Shown here: positions 26,139-34,801 of the stretch, piece after piece
How positions within the stretch are numbered: the stretch's first letter is position 1
Layout: the number at the start of each line of letters is the position of its first letter
NCBI GenBank assembly: GCA_036734025.1
Contig: DAIMZI010000011.1
Coordinates: 1-64,000 of the forward strand
Length of the DNA stretch: 64,000 nucleotides
Direction of reading: 5' to 3'
DNA from: DAIMZI01 sp036734025
GTDB taxonomy: Bacteria > Pseudomonadota > Alphaproteobacteria > Rhizobiales > Rhodomicrobiaceae
Made by a program: the position numbers and the translations under genes
The notes under the pieces: model-generated
What the model was told of the DNA's origin: nothing
Database searches by the model: none
Seen by the model: only the letters and a program-made list of their open reading frames with translations

Positions 26139-26900
26139 ATGGCGAGGATGTTTGGTTTTCGCTCCGGCAGGCGGATATCTGGCAAGCAGATATCTGGCGC
26201 CGATGATCATGATGCCATGACCGACAAATCGTGGCGGTTTGCGCGTCAGTCTCTTGCACGCAGGTCTTTTGCACGCAGGTCTTTTGTCGGTGTGCTGGCC
26301 GGCGCGGCGCTCTTTGGCGGGATCTACGCAGCGCGCGACATGGTTCCAGCAGCACTCGGCAAGCTCGATCAGGCAGTCACGGCATTGATCTGGACACATG
26401 CGCTGGAGCACGAGGCGCCGGCGGCTCGCGTCAGCCCCGCTCTTTTCGCCACGCCCGTGGCGCGATCATGGCAGATGCGCGAGGGCGCGAGCGGCGATCT
26501 GATCCTCGAACTGGATGGCAAAGCCGACAAGGGCAGCATCATGTCCGCAATGGCGATGCTCGGATGCGTCGGCAAGGAATGGGCGGCGCGCGCGCCAATG
26601 GCCGGCACCGATACGCCCTATTCCGGCCGCAACGACACCATCCATGTCACACATGGTTTCGATCAGCTTGAAAGTGGTGATCTCATCACGCTGACGAGCG
26701 TGGACGGCAGCACCCATCAGTTTCGGGTCGAGAAAACCGTTTCGGAAGGGTCAGTCGGGGCCGAGCGCGACGAAGCGCCGCGCATAGCGTTTCAGCTCAC
26801 TTTGCCTGACGGCAAAACAGAAATCACGCTCAAGCTGCTTGATGCAGCCGATATACCCGAGACTGGCAACGCACAAATCAAGCCACAACGCGAATTGTGA
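26139..26900 (+). CDS. Hypothetical membrane-anchored protein
   Basis: This 253-residue protein is not recognised. Residues 1-48 are basic and contain two short internal duplications (RISGKQISG and ARRSFARRSF), reflecting repeats in the DNA. A single transmembrane segment follows (about 50-66). The remaining 185 residues appear periplasmic and globular, rich in beta-prone segments such as GDLITLTSVDGSTHQFRVEKT and IAFQLTLPDGKTEITLKLL. It lies between an unknown membrane gene and the convergent regA gene. Confidence 0.7.
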   Translation: MARMFGFRSGRRISGKQISGADDHDAMTDKSWRFARQSLARRSFARRSFVGVLAGAALFGGIYAARDMVPAALGKLDQAVTALIWTHALEHEAPAARVSPALFATPVARSWQMREGASGDLILELDGKADKGSIMSAMAMLGCVGKEWAARAPMAGTDTPYSGRNDTIHVTHGFDQLESGDLITLTSVDGSTHQFRVEKTVSEGSVGAERDEAPRIAFQLTLPDGKTEITLKLLDAADIPETGNAQIKPQREL

Positions 26901-26981
26901 CTCTGGCATCCCGTAGGGAATGGCACATCAAGTGCGTTGCGCATGCGCCGGATGACCGCAGCCAATCCAACGAGCGGGCCG

Positions 26982-27539
26982 CTATCGCGGCGCGCGCTTT
27001 GCCAGAATTCGCTGTAGAGTGCGGCGGTGCATGTTGAGCTTGCGCGCCGTCTCCGACACGTTGCGATCGCACAATTCATAAATGCGCTGAATATGCTCCC
27101 AGCGGACCCGGTCGGCCGACATCGGATTTTCCGGCGGCGGCGCTGACGTCTTCGGCGTTGCGAGCAGTGCGGAATAGATATCATCGGCATCTGACGGTTT
27201 GGCCAGATAATCCACCGCTCCGAGCTTCACCGCCGCGACCGCCGTGGTGATGTTGGCATAGCCGGTCAACACGATTACGCGACAATCCGCACGCAACTCG
27301 TGCAGCAGCTTGACGACGTCAAGCCCGTTGCCGTCTTCCAGACGCATGTCGATCACCGCATAAGCAGGCGGCGCCGAGCGGATCTGCTCGATCCCTTCTT
27401 CGACCGAACCGGCGAGGCGCACGTCAAATCCGCGCGACTCCATTGCCCGTCCCAGACGCCCGAGAAAAGCCCGGTCATCATCCACGATGACCAGACTAAG
27501 GTCGCCAGAAGGCAAAACAATCTCAGCATCTTCGTTCAT
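26982..27539 (-). CDS. regA: Redox response regulator RegA/ActR/PrrA
   Basis: The ATG at 27539 gives 185 residues, the standard RegA size. The receiver domain has the acidic pair in VIVDDDRAFL, phosphoacceptor Asp64 in VIDMRLEDG, Thr92 in VLTGYA and Lys114 in LAKPSDADD. The C-terminal Fis-type helix-turn-helix ends in SETARKLNMHRRTLQRIL, which is diagnostic for RegA. In alphaproteobacteria it controls respiration, carbon and nitrogen fixation genes in response to redox state. Its kinase gene lies just upstream on the same strand. Confidence 0.95.
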   Translation of the reverse strand: MNEDAEIVLPSGDLSLVIVDDDRAFLGRLGRAMESRGFDVRLAGSVEEGIEQIRSAPPAYAVIDMRLEDGNGLDVVKLLHELRADCRVIVLTGYANITTAVAAVKLGAVDYLAKPSDADDIYSALLATPKTSAPPPENPMSADRVRWEHIQRIYELCDRNVSETARKLNMHRRTLQRILAKRAPR

Positions 27540-27632
27540 TTTCGCGCCACGCTTCTCCACGGCGTTATCGACACCTACGGCTTCACGATCTTTCTCAGTA
27601 TACATGTTGCACCATGAATCCTTTGCAGCTTC

Positions 27633-28976
27633 TCAACGCGTCGACATTTCAGCGACATCAGCAGCGCGGACCCGATAAAAGGCCTCGCGCGGCCAGGTTA
27701 TCTTCACCATCGCGCCGGCCTTTGGGCCTGGCCGGTTGGTCATCTCGATCTGCGCGCCAGATCGCTCCAGCAGCGTCATGGCAATGAAGATGCCCAGACC
27801 CAGACCCGATTGTTCACCCGCCACCCTCGCGCCCTGCTGTGGACGCGTTGTGACGTAGGGTTCTCCCAATCGTCCAAGCACGCCTGAATGAAAGCCGGGT
27901 CCATCATCACTGACCGTCACCCTGACGATGCGCCCATCCCATTCAGCGGCGACCACGACCTGCGACCGGGCGAAATCGACGGCATTTTCAACCAGATTGC
28001 CCAAACCGTAGATTATGCCCGGGTTGCGCCTCATCACCGGCTCGCCGGCGTTGTTCGCCCCCGCGCCACCGGCGCGCAAGCTCACCTCGATGTTTGCGCC
28101 TGTCTGACGGTGGGGCTCAATCACCTCTTCTATGAGCTGGCCCAGAGACATACGCTCAAAAACCTCGTCCCGTTCATCGGCACGCAAAGATAAACGCCCC
28201 AATATGTCGCGGCAGCGCACGGCCTGGGATTGTAGCAGGACGATGTCTTCATAATGCGGATTGGCACTGTCGACCTCTTTCAGCAATTCCTTGGTCACCA
28301 GCGTGATGGTGCCGAGCGGCGTGCCAAGTTCGTGCGCGGCCGCAGCCGCCAGCCCGTCCAGCGCAGACAGTCGCTGCTCACGCGCCAGCACCAGTTCAGC
28401 AGCCGACAGCGCATCAGACATTTCCCTGCGCTCTTGTCCCACGCGCCAAGAATATACGGCTGAAAAGGCGATACAGCATGTCAGCGCCGCCCATGTGCCA
28501 AGGATGAATTTCGGCGGCAGGATCGGCTGCGGTGATCCGGACCATGGCAGCGGCTGATGAAACCAGGTGAGGATGGAGGCGCAGAAAATCGCGAAGGCCG
28601 ACAGGATCATCGTCTTTGACAGGGGCAGGGAGGATGCCGAGACGGCGACCGGCACCACGATTAGCAGCGCAAAGGGGTTCTGCAAGCCGCCGGTGAGAAA
28701 CAGCAGGACGGCAAGCTGGAAGATATCGAACGCCATCAGCAGCATCGCGGGCACATCGCGCAGCCGCTTGCTGGCCGGATGCCAGGTGGCGAGCGCCAGA
28801 TTGAGCAGGGCCGAAGCCGCAATCACGGTCAGGCACAACATCAGCGGCAAGGCGAAGCCCAGTCCGAAATGGACGACGAATACCGTGATGACCTGTCCGG
28901 CAACAGCTACCCATCGCAGGCGGATGGTGGTTTGCAGGCGCAGCCCGGCATGAACGCTGGCGATATCGCGCATCAT
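27633..28976 (-). CDS. regB: Redox-sensing histidine kinase RegB/ActS/PrrB
   Basis: The 447 residues have about six N-terminal transmembrane helices with the ubiquinone-binding GGLQNPF motif (96-102). The H-box is AAHELGTPLGTI with His215, and the conserved redox cysteine is Cys254 in AVRCRDILGRL. The N, G1 and G2 boxes are NLVENAVDFA, DDGPGF and GLGLGIFIA. It phosphorylates RegA, whose gene follows 93 bp downstream. All residues known to matter for redox sensing in RegB appear to be kept. Confidence 0.96.
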   Translation of the reverse strand: MMRDIASVHAGLRLQTTIRLRWVAVAGQVITVFVVHFGLGFALPLMLCLTVIAASALLNLALATWHPASKRLRDVPAMLLMAFDIFQLAVLLFLTGGLQNPFALLIVVPVAVSASSLPLSKTMILSAFAIFCASILTWFHQPLPWSGSPQPILPPKFILGTWAALTCCIAFSAVYSWRVGQERREMSDALSAAELVLAREQRLSALDGLAAAAAHELGTPLGTITLVTKELLKEVDSANPHYEDIVLLQSQAVRCRDILGRLSLRADERDEVFERMSLGQLIEEVIEPHRQTGANIEVSLRAGGAGANNAGEPVMRRNPGIIYGLGNLVENAVDFARSQVVVAAEWDGRIVRVTVSDDGPGFHSGVLGRLGEPYVTTRPQQGARVAGEQSGLGLGIFIAMTLLERSGAQIEMTNRPGPKAGAMVKITWPREAFYRVRAADVAEMSTR

Positions 28977-29012
28977 CTTGGATCCCGGTTTGCGGCGCGC
29001 CTCAGGCGCCGG

Positions 29013-29120
29013 CTGGAGCAGTTTTCAGCAGAAGTGGGCACCGGTCTTGCGTCAGCAAATGCGACCCGACAGCAACCTACAGCCTGCTCGGCGATCCGGA
29101 TTTCATTGAACAGGCTTTAG
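29013..29120 (+). repeat. Dispersed intergenic repeat, copy 2
   Basis: This copy begins CTGGAGCAGTTTTCAGCAGAA, contains GTGGGCACCGGTCTTGCG and AAATGCGACC, and ends near AGCCTGCTCGG...TTGAACAGGCT. The terminal hairpin arms differ in sequence from copies 1 and 3 but still pair with each other (AGCCTG with CAGGCT), a compensatory change. It sits between regB and ddl, and its end overlaps the ddl stop codon. Confidence 0.75.
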
Positions 29121-30325
29121 CCGCGACGCTGAAATAAACGCGCGTCCGCCGGAACAGGATCATTCGGCAATTCGCCCTGCGCCCGCTGTTCCACCGCTTC
29201 GTTGATCAGATGATCAAGCAGGTCGGAGAACAATAGCGGATCAGACGCTGCTTCCCACAGAAAATAGCCGAAGGAGCCGGGCATGGGATTGACCTCGTTC
29301 AGCCAGATTTCGCCGGTTGCCTCATTGCCGATGAAATCGATGCGCGGCGCGCCAGTGCCCGCCACCCGTTCAAAAGCCGTCGCTGCCCAGTTGCGGATCG
29401 TGTCCTCAAGCCCCTGGGGCATCGCGGGGTTCAACTCACGGGTCAGCGACAGCATGCCCTGGCTCACCTGGCCAGGCGCTTTCGTCCCCTCCTGCTTGCC
29501 CTCGCCGGAAAGATATTTCTGCTTGAAGTCGAGCAACGCATCGGCGCGTTTGGGCTTTTCGACGGCCGATGTGCGCACTGCGCCGTTCAGCCTGGCGACA
29601 GCGACATTATACTCGACCATGTTTTCAACGAATGGCTCAAGGATCGCCGCGCTGTCATAGCGGAAGATCGACGGCAGCACGGCCTCCAGCTCATCCAGCG
29701 TTTCGACGCGGGCAACCCCGATGCTGCTTCCCAGATGCGACGGCTTGATGATGCAAGGAAAGGCGAATTCGCCGATCTGCGCCGCCAGATCGCCGCGCGT
29801 CAGCAGCCGGCCCTGACGCGGCCGCCTGATTTCACGAAACGGCAGCAGGCCGATGCCCGTGTCCGTCAGCAGCCGCTTGGTCGCGACCTTGTCCATCAGG
29901 ATCATCGAGGCGAAAGCGCGCATGCCCGAATAGGCGATATCGGCAAGCTCGAAGGCGCCCTGAACCCGCCCGTCTTCACCGAACAGCCCGTGAAAGGCCG
30001 GGATCGCGACATCGAATTCGATTGTCTGGCCGCGCTTGAACATCGATGAACTCCGCGCCACCAGACGGCCGCGTTCTCCCGGGCGCAGATCGAGATGCAC
30101 CTCGCTGAGCGCTCCACGTTCCGCCTCGCTGGGCAGATAGGTCTTGCGATCGCGCAGACTGTCGCCAGTCAGGAATTCGCCGCGTGTGCTCATGTAGACG
30201 GGGATGATCTCGTAGAGGTCGGGATCGAGCGCATCCATCGCCTGAAGCGCGGTGACGATGCTGACATCATGTTCGGGCGAGCGTCCGCCGAAGAACACTG
30301 CCACCCCTTGCTTTTCGAAAGCCAT
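29117..30325 (-). CDS. ddl: D-alanine--D-alanine ligase (Ddl), ATP-grasp
   Basis: The 402-residue ATP-grasp enzyme has FGGRSPEHDVSIVTALQ at the N-terminus, FPCIIKPSHLGSSIGV in the ATP lid and GEIWLNEVNPMPGS for metal binding. The specificity loop reads LDFKQKYLSGEG. The Lys-Tyr that marks D-Ala-D-Ala rather than D-Ala-D-lactate ligases is present, although the upstream Tyr is Phe. It is not in a dcw division cluster. Instead it is divergent, with an 80-bp gap, from a VanX-like dipeptidase operon. It could be the only Ddl or a second, dedicated copy. Confidence 0.92.
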   Translation of the reverse strand: MAFEKQGVAVFFGGRSPEHDVSIVTALQAMDALDPDLYEIIPVYMSTRGEFLTGDSLRDRKTYLPSEAERGALSEVHLDLRPGERGRLVARSSSMFKRGQTIEFDVAIPAFHGLFGEDGRVQGAFELADIAYSGMRAFASMILMDKVATKRLLTDTGIGLLPFREIRRPRQGRLLTRGDLAAQIGEFAFPCIIKPSHLGSSIGVARVETLDELEAVLPSIFRYDSAAILEPFVENMVEYNVAVARLNGAVRTSAVEKPKRADALLDFKQKYLSGEGKQEGTKAPGQVSQGMLSLTRELNPAMPQGLEDTIRNWAATAFERVAGTGAPRIDFIGNEATGEIWLNEVNPMPGSFGYFLWEAASDPLLFSDLLDHLINEAVEQRAQGELPNDPVPADARLFQRRG

Positions 30326-30405
30326 TTCGGTTACTCCCGAAAAATTGACGAGCCCCGGCCCGAGACGTGCTGTTTAGCCCGAAAGACACCAGCGTGAAAG
30401 ACACC

Positions 30406-31239
30406 ATGTCGATCGATCCGCCCGCCCCCATACCGATTTCGATGGCCGCAATGGATGCAGGCGGCTATGGCGCCGTGCCCGTGGACACTGGTCATCCGCT
30501 CTTCGCCGAGCCGCTCGCAGACCCGCGGGATCACGGCGTGGCCGGCGAGAACTGGTATTCGCGCACCGATGGCGGGAATGCTCCCTATGGCCGCGCAATC
30601 GCGGGAGAATGGCGCGGTATCTGGTGCCGGAAGTCCGTTGCAGAAAAACTGGCCAAGGTCAATGCGCAATTGAGAAAATCGGGCTTTGAGCTGTTCGTCA
30701 TGGACGCTTTGCGGCCAATCGAGCGGCAATTCGCCTTGTGGGATTTCTTTCATGAAAAGGCAAGACGCGACATGCCTGGCGCGAGCGCGGCCGAGTTGCA
30801 CGCTCATGTGCTGCAATTCGTGTCCGATCCCACGCGCTTCAACCTGACCGATCCCACAAGCTGGCCCACCCATACCACGGGCGGCGCCGTCGATGTCAGC
30901 CTGCGCAGCCTCCAGACCGGCGAACTGGCCGATATGGGCGCCGGGTTTGATGAAATGAGCGCGCGCTCGGCCAGCGATCATTACGAGCGCGAGCTGGCCG
31001 CGGGGCGCATCGGCGCCGATGATGCGCGGCTGGTGCGCAGGCGGCTGCTCCATGGCGCGATGAGTGCGGAAGGCTTCGTCAATTATCCGCCCGAATTCTG
31101 GCACTTCGATTGGGGCACACAGATGTATGTGCGTAATCTGCAGGCCCAGGGGGGTGACGCGCCCTCAGCGGCTTGGTATGGCTATGTCGCGCCGCCCGGT
31201 ATCGGGCAGGATGGTGCCTGCGGAGATCCTCGCGAATGA
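30406..31239 (+). CDS. D-Ala-D-Ala dipeptidase (VanX/DdpX-like, family M15D)
   Basis: The ATG at 30406 gives 277 residues; a GTG at 30367 is an alternative start. VanX-type zinc sites are visible: His156-x6-Asp163 in THTTGGAVDVSL and Glu230-x2-His233 in PEFWHFDWG. The transition-state arginine is probably Arg103 in DALRPIE. These enzymes hydrolyse the free dipeptide D-Ala-D-Ala. No signal peptide is seen, so it should be cytoplasmic, where it would oppose the Ddl encoded divergently. Its stop overlaps the next start (ATGA). Confidence 0.9.
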   Translation: MSIDPPAPIPISMAAMDAGGYGAVPVDTGHPLFAEPLADPRDHGVAGENWYSRTDGGNAPYGRAIAGEWRGIWCRKSVAEKLAKVNAQLRKSGFELFVMDALRPIERQFALWDFFHEKARRDMPGASAAELHAHVLQFVSDPTRFNLTDPTSWPTHTTGGAVDVSLRSLQTGELADMGAGFDEMSARSASDHYERELAAGRIGADDARLVRRRLLHGAMSAEGFVNYPPEFWHFDWGTQMYVRNLQAQGGDAPSAAWYGYVAPPGIGQDGACGDPRE

Positions 31240-32036
31240 GCCTGCCGGAAACCCCGCTCACGAAGGAGCCGGATGCTGCCCTCTTTGCATGGGAGGAGCT
31301 GGGCATCACGCCGGAACAGTCCGGCCTGCGCGTGGTCTGGGCGCATGGCTGGGGACAGGACCGGCGCGCGCTGGTGCCGCTGGCCGGCGCATTGCCCGAC
31401 AAAGCGAGCCATCTGCTGATAGACTTTCCCGGCTTTGGCGAGGCTCCTCCGCCGCGCTCGGCCTGGGGCACCGAAGATTATGCGGATGCCTGCGCGGAAT
31501 TGCTGGCGGGCCTGCCAGCGGTCGCCCGGACGATCTGGGTGGGCCATTCCTTCGGCTGCCGTGTGGGCCTGCAAATGGCCGCGCGCCATCCGCGCGCCGT
31601 CGATGGGCTGTTCCTCATCGCGGCTGCCGGCTTGCCGCGCCGCCGCGGCGCGATCGGGGCCTTGCGATTTCGCGCCCGTGTGACAGCCTTCAAGGTGCTG
31701 AAGCGGGCAGCGCCCGTCCTCGGGCTTGATGTGGAGCGTCTGCGGCGTGCCTTCGGCAGTGCCGATTATGCAGACGCTGGCGCCATGCGCCCAGTGCTCG
31801 CCAAGGTCGTCGGCGAAGACCTGAGCGATGTCGCGCGCGCCGTCTCCTGTCCGGTACGCCTCGTCTACGGCGAGAATGACACCGAGACGCCGCCGGAGAT
31901 CGGCGAGAGGCTTGCCCGGCTCATCCCCGATGCCGAACTGACGATACTGCCGCGCCATGATCATTATTCGGTGCTCACCAGCGGAAAACATCTGGTCCTG
32001 CGTCGTTTGAAGTTCTTCATGGAGAATGGCCGATGA
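31236..32036 (+). CDS. Alpha/beta hydrolase in the Mur-ligase operon
   Basis: The 266-residue protein has a canonical alpha/beta hydrolase layout. The oxyanion motif is HGWG (37-40), the nucleophile is Ser105 in GHSFGCRVG, an acid is in YGENDTETP and the late His is in PRHDHYS. The substrate is unknown. It overlaps the dipeptidase gene before it and the Mur-ligase gene after it by 4 bp each, so the three are translated in a fixed chain. An esterase or amidase acting on the ligase product is an inference. Confidence 0.88.
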   Translation: MSLPETPLTKEPDAALFAWEELGITPEQSGLRVVWAHGWGQDRRALVPLAGALPDKASHLLIDFPGFGEAPPPRSAWGTEDYADACAELLAGLPAVARTIWVGHSFGCRVGLQMAARHPRAVDGLFLIAAAGLPRRRGAIGALRFRARVTAFKVLKRAAPVLGLDVERLRRAFGSADYADAGAMRPVLAKVVGEDLSDVARAVSCPVRLVYGENDTETPPEIGERLARLIPDAELTILPRHDHYSVLTSGKHLVLRRLKFFMENGR

Positions 32037-33625
32037 TGTTTGCAGGTGGTGCAGTCGCAGCCGCGGCATTCCTGTTTTTCGCCATGCGCAGGCTCCGGCG
32101 CTACCTCCACATCTTTCAGCAGGAGGAATATGATGGCCTGCGCTTCCTCGGCTGGCTGTGGCGCAGCTTTTCCTTCGATCGCCGCGTCGCCGCGCTGATC
32201 GGCCTGATCGCGCTCGCATTCTGGCTGCTGTCGCCGCTGCCGCCCGAGATCTGGCAAGGCGCCATTGCGCTGGTCTTCGTGGTTTTCGGCTTCATCGAGC
32301 CCGACCCGAGGCGCGAGGCAAAGAAGAAGCTGGTGATGACCCGGCGGGCCCAGCGCATCTACTGGACCGCATTTGTCCTTACCGCGATGGCGGCGGCCGC
32401 CGGCGCTCTGGCCCCCGCGCCGCTTTTCTGGCTGGGCCCGTTATGGGGCATTCCGATGCTGCTGGTGCTGGCAAATCTTGTCCTGATGCCCATCGAGATG
32501 CATACGCAGCGCAAGTTCTGGCGTGAGGCCAACGCCAAGATCAGCCGCTTGCGGCCCACGGTGATCGGCATCACCGGCTCATTCGGCAAGACCTCGGTGA
32601 AGCATATTCTCGGCCATATCCTCGATCTGAACGCACGCACTTTATTCACGCCGGGCAGCGTCAACACCGTGATGGGCAACGCCCGCATCATCCGCGAGCA
32701 GCTGCGCCCGGGAACGCGCTATTTCGTCGCCGAGATGGGGGCTTACGGGGTCGGCTCGATCCGCCGCCTGTGCGAACTCACTCCGCCCGATCTGGGTGTC
32801 CTCACGACCATCGGCGAAGCCCATTACGAGCGATTCAAATCCCTCGATGCGGTGGCCCGAGCCAAGTTCGAGCTGTGCGAAGCGGTGATCGCCAAGGGCG
32901 GCAGGATGATCGTCGGCGAAGGCGTGCTGAGCCAGGACTATGCGGTCGATTACATGAATGCCCACCGCGACAGTTTCGTCATTTGCGGCGAGGGCGACTT
33001 CGCCGATCTGAAGATCACGCGCAACGAGCAGACGGCAGAGGGGCTGAGCGTTGACGTCAGCTGGGAAAACCAGACCTACCGCTTGTTCGCGCCGCTTTTT
33101 GGCATGCATCACGGGGCCAATATGGCAATCGCGTTCGGCGCCGCCGTGCTGGCCGGGGTGCCCGCGGCGCAAGCTGTTGCCGCGCTGCCCTCGGTGAGCC
33201 AGATCAATCATCGGCTGGAGGTCAAGCAGCAGAGCGATGGCAGCGTGTTGATCGATGATGCCTACAACTCCAACCCTTCGGGATTTTCGGCTGCGCTGGA
33301 GTTGACCGACAAGCTGCGCAAGGCGCAGGGGCGGCGAATACTGATCACGCCGGGAATGGCCGAGTTGGGCGCGCGCCATAACGATGCTCATGCCGAGCTT
33401 GGCCAGAAGGCCGCCGAGCACATCGATATCGCATTGATCGTCCGCGCCGACCGTATTCCCACATTCGTCGAGGCTTACGAGCGCAACACCCAGACAGGAC
33501 GGGTGATCAATCTCGCCGATTTCGCCGAAGCCGAGGCCTGGCTTAAGAGCAACGCCAAGTGCAACGACGTGATCCTGATAGAAAATGACCTGCCCGATCT
33601 ATACGAGCGCCGCTTTCTGGTCTGA
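32033..33625 (+). CDS. Membrane-anchored MurF-like ligase
   Basis: The 530 residues start with about four or five hydrophobic helices (about 3-18, 51-68, 75-90, 112-128, 135-155). Canonical MurF lacks them. A full Mur ligase core follows: the P-loop TGSFGKTS (181-188), NTVMGNARIIRE, VAEMGAYGVGSI, TTIGEAHYERF, HRLEVK, the MurF-type DDAYNSNPSGF and ITPGMAELG. MurF adds D-Ala-D-Ala to UDP-MurNAc-tripeptide. Context with a D-Ala-D-Ala ligase and dipeptidase fits a D-Ala-D-Ala substrate, but a membrane-bound acceptor is suggested. This is not the housekeeping murF context. Confidence 0.88.
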   Translation: MMFAGGAVAAAAFLFFAMRRLRRYLHIFQQEEYDGLRFLGWLWRSFSFDRRVAALIGLIALAFWLLSPLPPEIWQGAIALVFVVFGFIEPDPRREAKKKLVMTRRAQRIYWTAFVLTAMAAAAGALAPAPLFWLGPLWGIPMLLVLANLVLMPIEMHTQRKFWREANAKISRLRPTVIGITGSFGKTSVKHILGHILDLNARTLFTPGSVNTVMGNARIIREQLRPGTRYFVAEMGAYGVGSIRRLCELTPPDLGVLTTIGEAHYERFKSLDAVARAKFELCEAVIAKGGRMIVGEGVLSQDYAVDYMNAHRDSFVICGEGDFADLKITRNEQTAEGLSVDVSWENQTYRLFAPLFGMHHGANMAIAFGAAVLAGVPAAQAVAALPSVSQINHRLEVKQQSDGSVLIDDAYNSNPSGFSAALELTDKLRKAQGRRILITPGMAELGARHNDAHAELGQKAAEHIDIALIVRADRIPTFVEAYERNTQTGRVINLADFAEAEAWLKSNAKCNDVILIENDLPDLYERRFLV

Positions 33626-33682
33626 TCGGCGCTGCGATGTTCGCCGGCTATGCCACGCCGTTGCCGGCGCTGGCGAACAGCT

Positions 33683-34165
33683 TCAGGCCCGGTGATAAGG
33701 GTGGCCCGAGAGGATGGTCACGGCGCGGTAGAGCTGTTCGGCGAGCACCACCCGGGCCAGCCCATGAGGCAGCGTCATGGCGCTGAGCGACAACCGCAGG
33801 TCGCAACTGGCGAGGAGGCTTTCACCATGGCCATCCGGCCCGCCGATGCAAAATGCCACGCTTGCCACCGCCTCATCGCGCCAGCGGCCAAGCCGCTTGG
33901 CAAATTCGGCGCTGGTCAGCGTCTCGCCGGCTTCATCGAGCGCGACGACTAGCGCGCCCGGCGGGCACCTGGCCAACAGCCGCTGCGCTTCGTCCTGGCG
34001 CCTGGCCGGGGATGATTGCGCCTTTGCCTGCGCCAGTTCAATCTCGCCGAGCCCGCTGAAGCCCTCCTGACGGCCGGCTGCGCGCGCGCGATCGAGATAC
34101 CGCGCCAGGATGTCGCGCTCTCCGCGGTCTTTCAGCCGCCCGATGGCAAGGATGTGAAGCTGCAC
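33683..34165 (-). CDS. rlmH: 23S rRNA (pseudouridine1915-N3)-methyltransferase RlmH
   Basis: The 160-residue SPOUT methyltransferase begins MQLHILAIGRLKDRGERDIL. It contains LDEAGETLTSAEFAKRLGRW, the knot motif FCIGGPDGHG and the C-terminal HGLARVVLAEQLYRAVTILSGHPYHR. RlmH modifies pseudouridine 1915 in 23S rRNA on the assembled ribosome. It is the last gene of the obg-proBA-nadD-rsfS-rlmH block. Confidence 0.97.
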   Translation of the reverse strand: MQLHILAIGRLKDRGERDILARYLDRARAAGRQEGFSGLGEIELAQAKAQSSPARRQDEAQRLLARCPPGALVVALDEAGETLTSAEFAKRLGRWRDEAVASVAFCIGGPDGHGESLLASCDLRLSLSAMTLPHGLARVVLAEQLYRAVTILSGHPYHRA

Positions 34166-34258
34166 CTGATCAGGCCCGCCAGATCATGAAAGCCGCTGAC
34201 GGGCGCGCCTGCGACGGCACGGACGGGGCGGGAGCCGCCGGCAACCCGCCCGCCGCGA

Positions 34259-34669
34259 TCAGTTGGACTGCGGATGGTCGGGCCGATCCGCCTGCCACAT
34301 TCTTTCCAGATTATAGAAACTGCGCACTTCGGGCCGGAAGACATGGACGATGATGTCGCCGGCATCGACCAGTACCCAGTCACATTGCGGTGTGCCTTCG
34401 ACGCAGACGCCCTTGACGCCGACGTTCTTGAGCTGACGCAGAAGCTGGTCGGTTATTGCGCCTACATGGCGATCGGATCGCCCGGACGCGATGACCATGT
34501 AATCGCCGAACGAAGTCTTGCCGGCAAGGTCGATGGTCGTAATGTCTTCGGCTTTTGCTTCGCTGAGGGAATGGAGAATATGATCGAGCACGTTTGCAGG
34601 GCTTGCACCTTCTCGCACAAGCTCGCGCGGAGGGATATCCTTGCTGACACCCTCAATTGTGGTCGCCAT
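34259..34669 (-). CDS. rsfS: Ribosomal silencing factor RsfS
   Basis: The 136-residue protein has the Iojap/RsfS fold with EAKAEDITTIDLAGKTSFGD, MVIASGRSDRHV, CVEGTPQCDWVLVDAGDII and VHVFRPEVRSFYNLERMW. It binds L14 and blocks subunit joining in stationary phase. It lies between nadD and rlmH, the usual order in proteobacteria. Confidence 0.97.
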   Translation of the reverse strand: MATTIEGVSKDIPPRELVREGASPANVLDHILHSLSEAKAEDITTIDLAGKTSFGDYMVIASGRSDRHVGAITDQLLRQLKNVGVKGVCVEGTPQCDWVLVDAGDIIVHVFRPEVRSFYNLERMWQADRPDHPQSN

Positions 34670-34801
34670 TATCAGGTTTGTGTCCTTCTGTCATGACCTG
34701 TCCGATCGCTTGCGGCCCGACTACAGACCGCCGCATCCGGGCGAGACCAACTGACTTCAGGACTCACCCGAAACTCGCTGCAAGGTGACTGTGACGCAAT
34801 T

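Noticed and set aside
29117..33625. Vancomycin-type resistance operon
   Set aside because: A VanX-like dipeptidase and a Ddl are present, but there is no VanH dehydrogenase, no VanRS pair, and the ligase keeps the Lys-Tyr of D-Ala-D-Ala enzymes.
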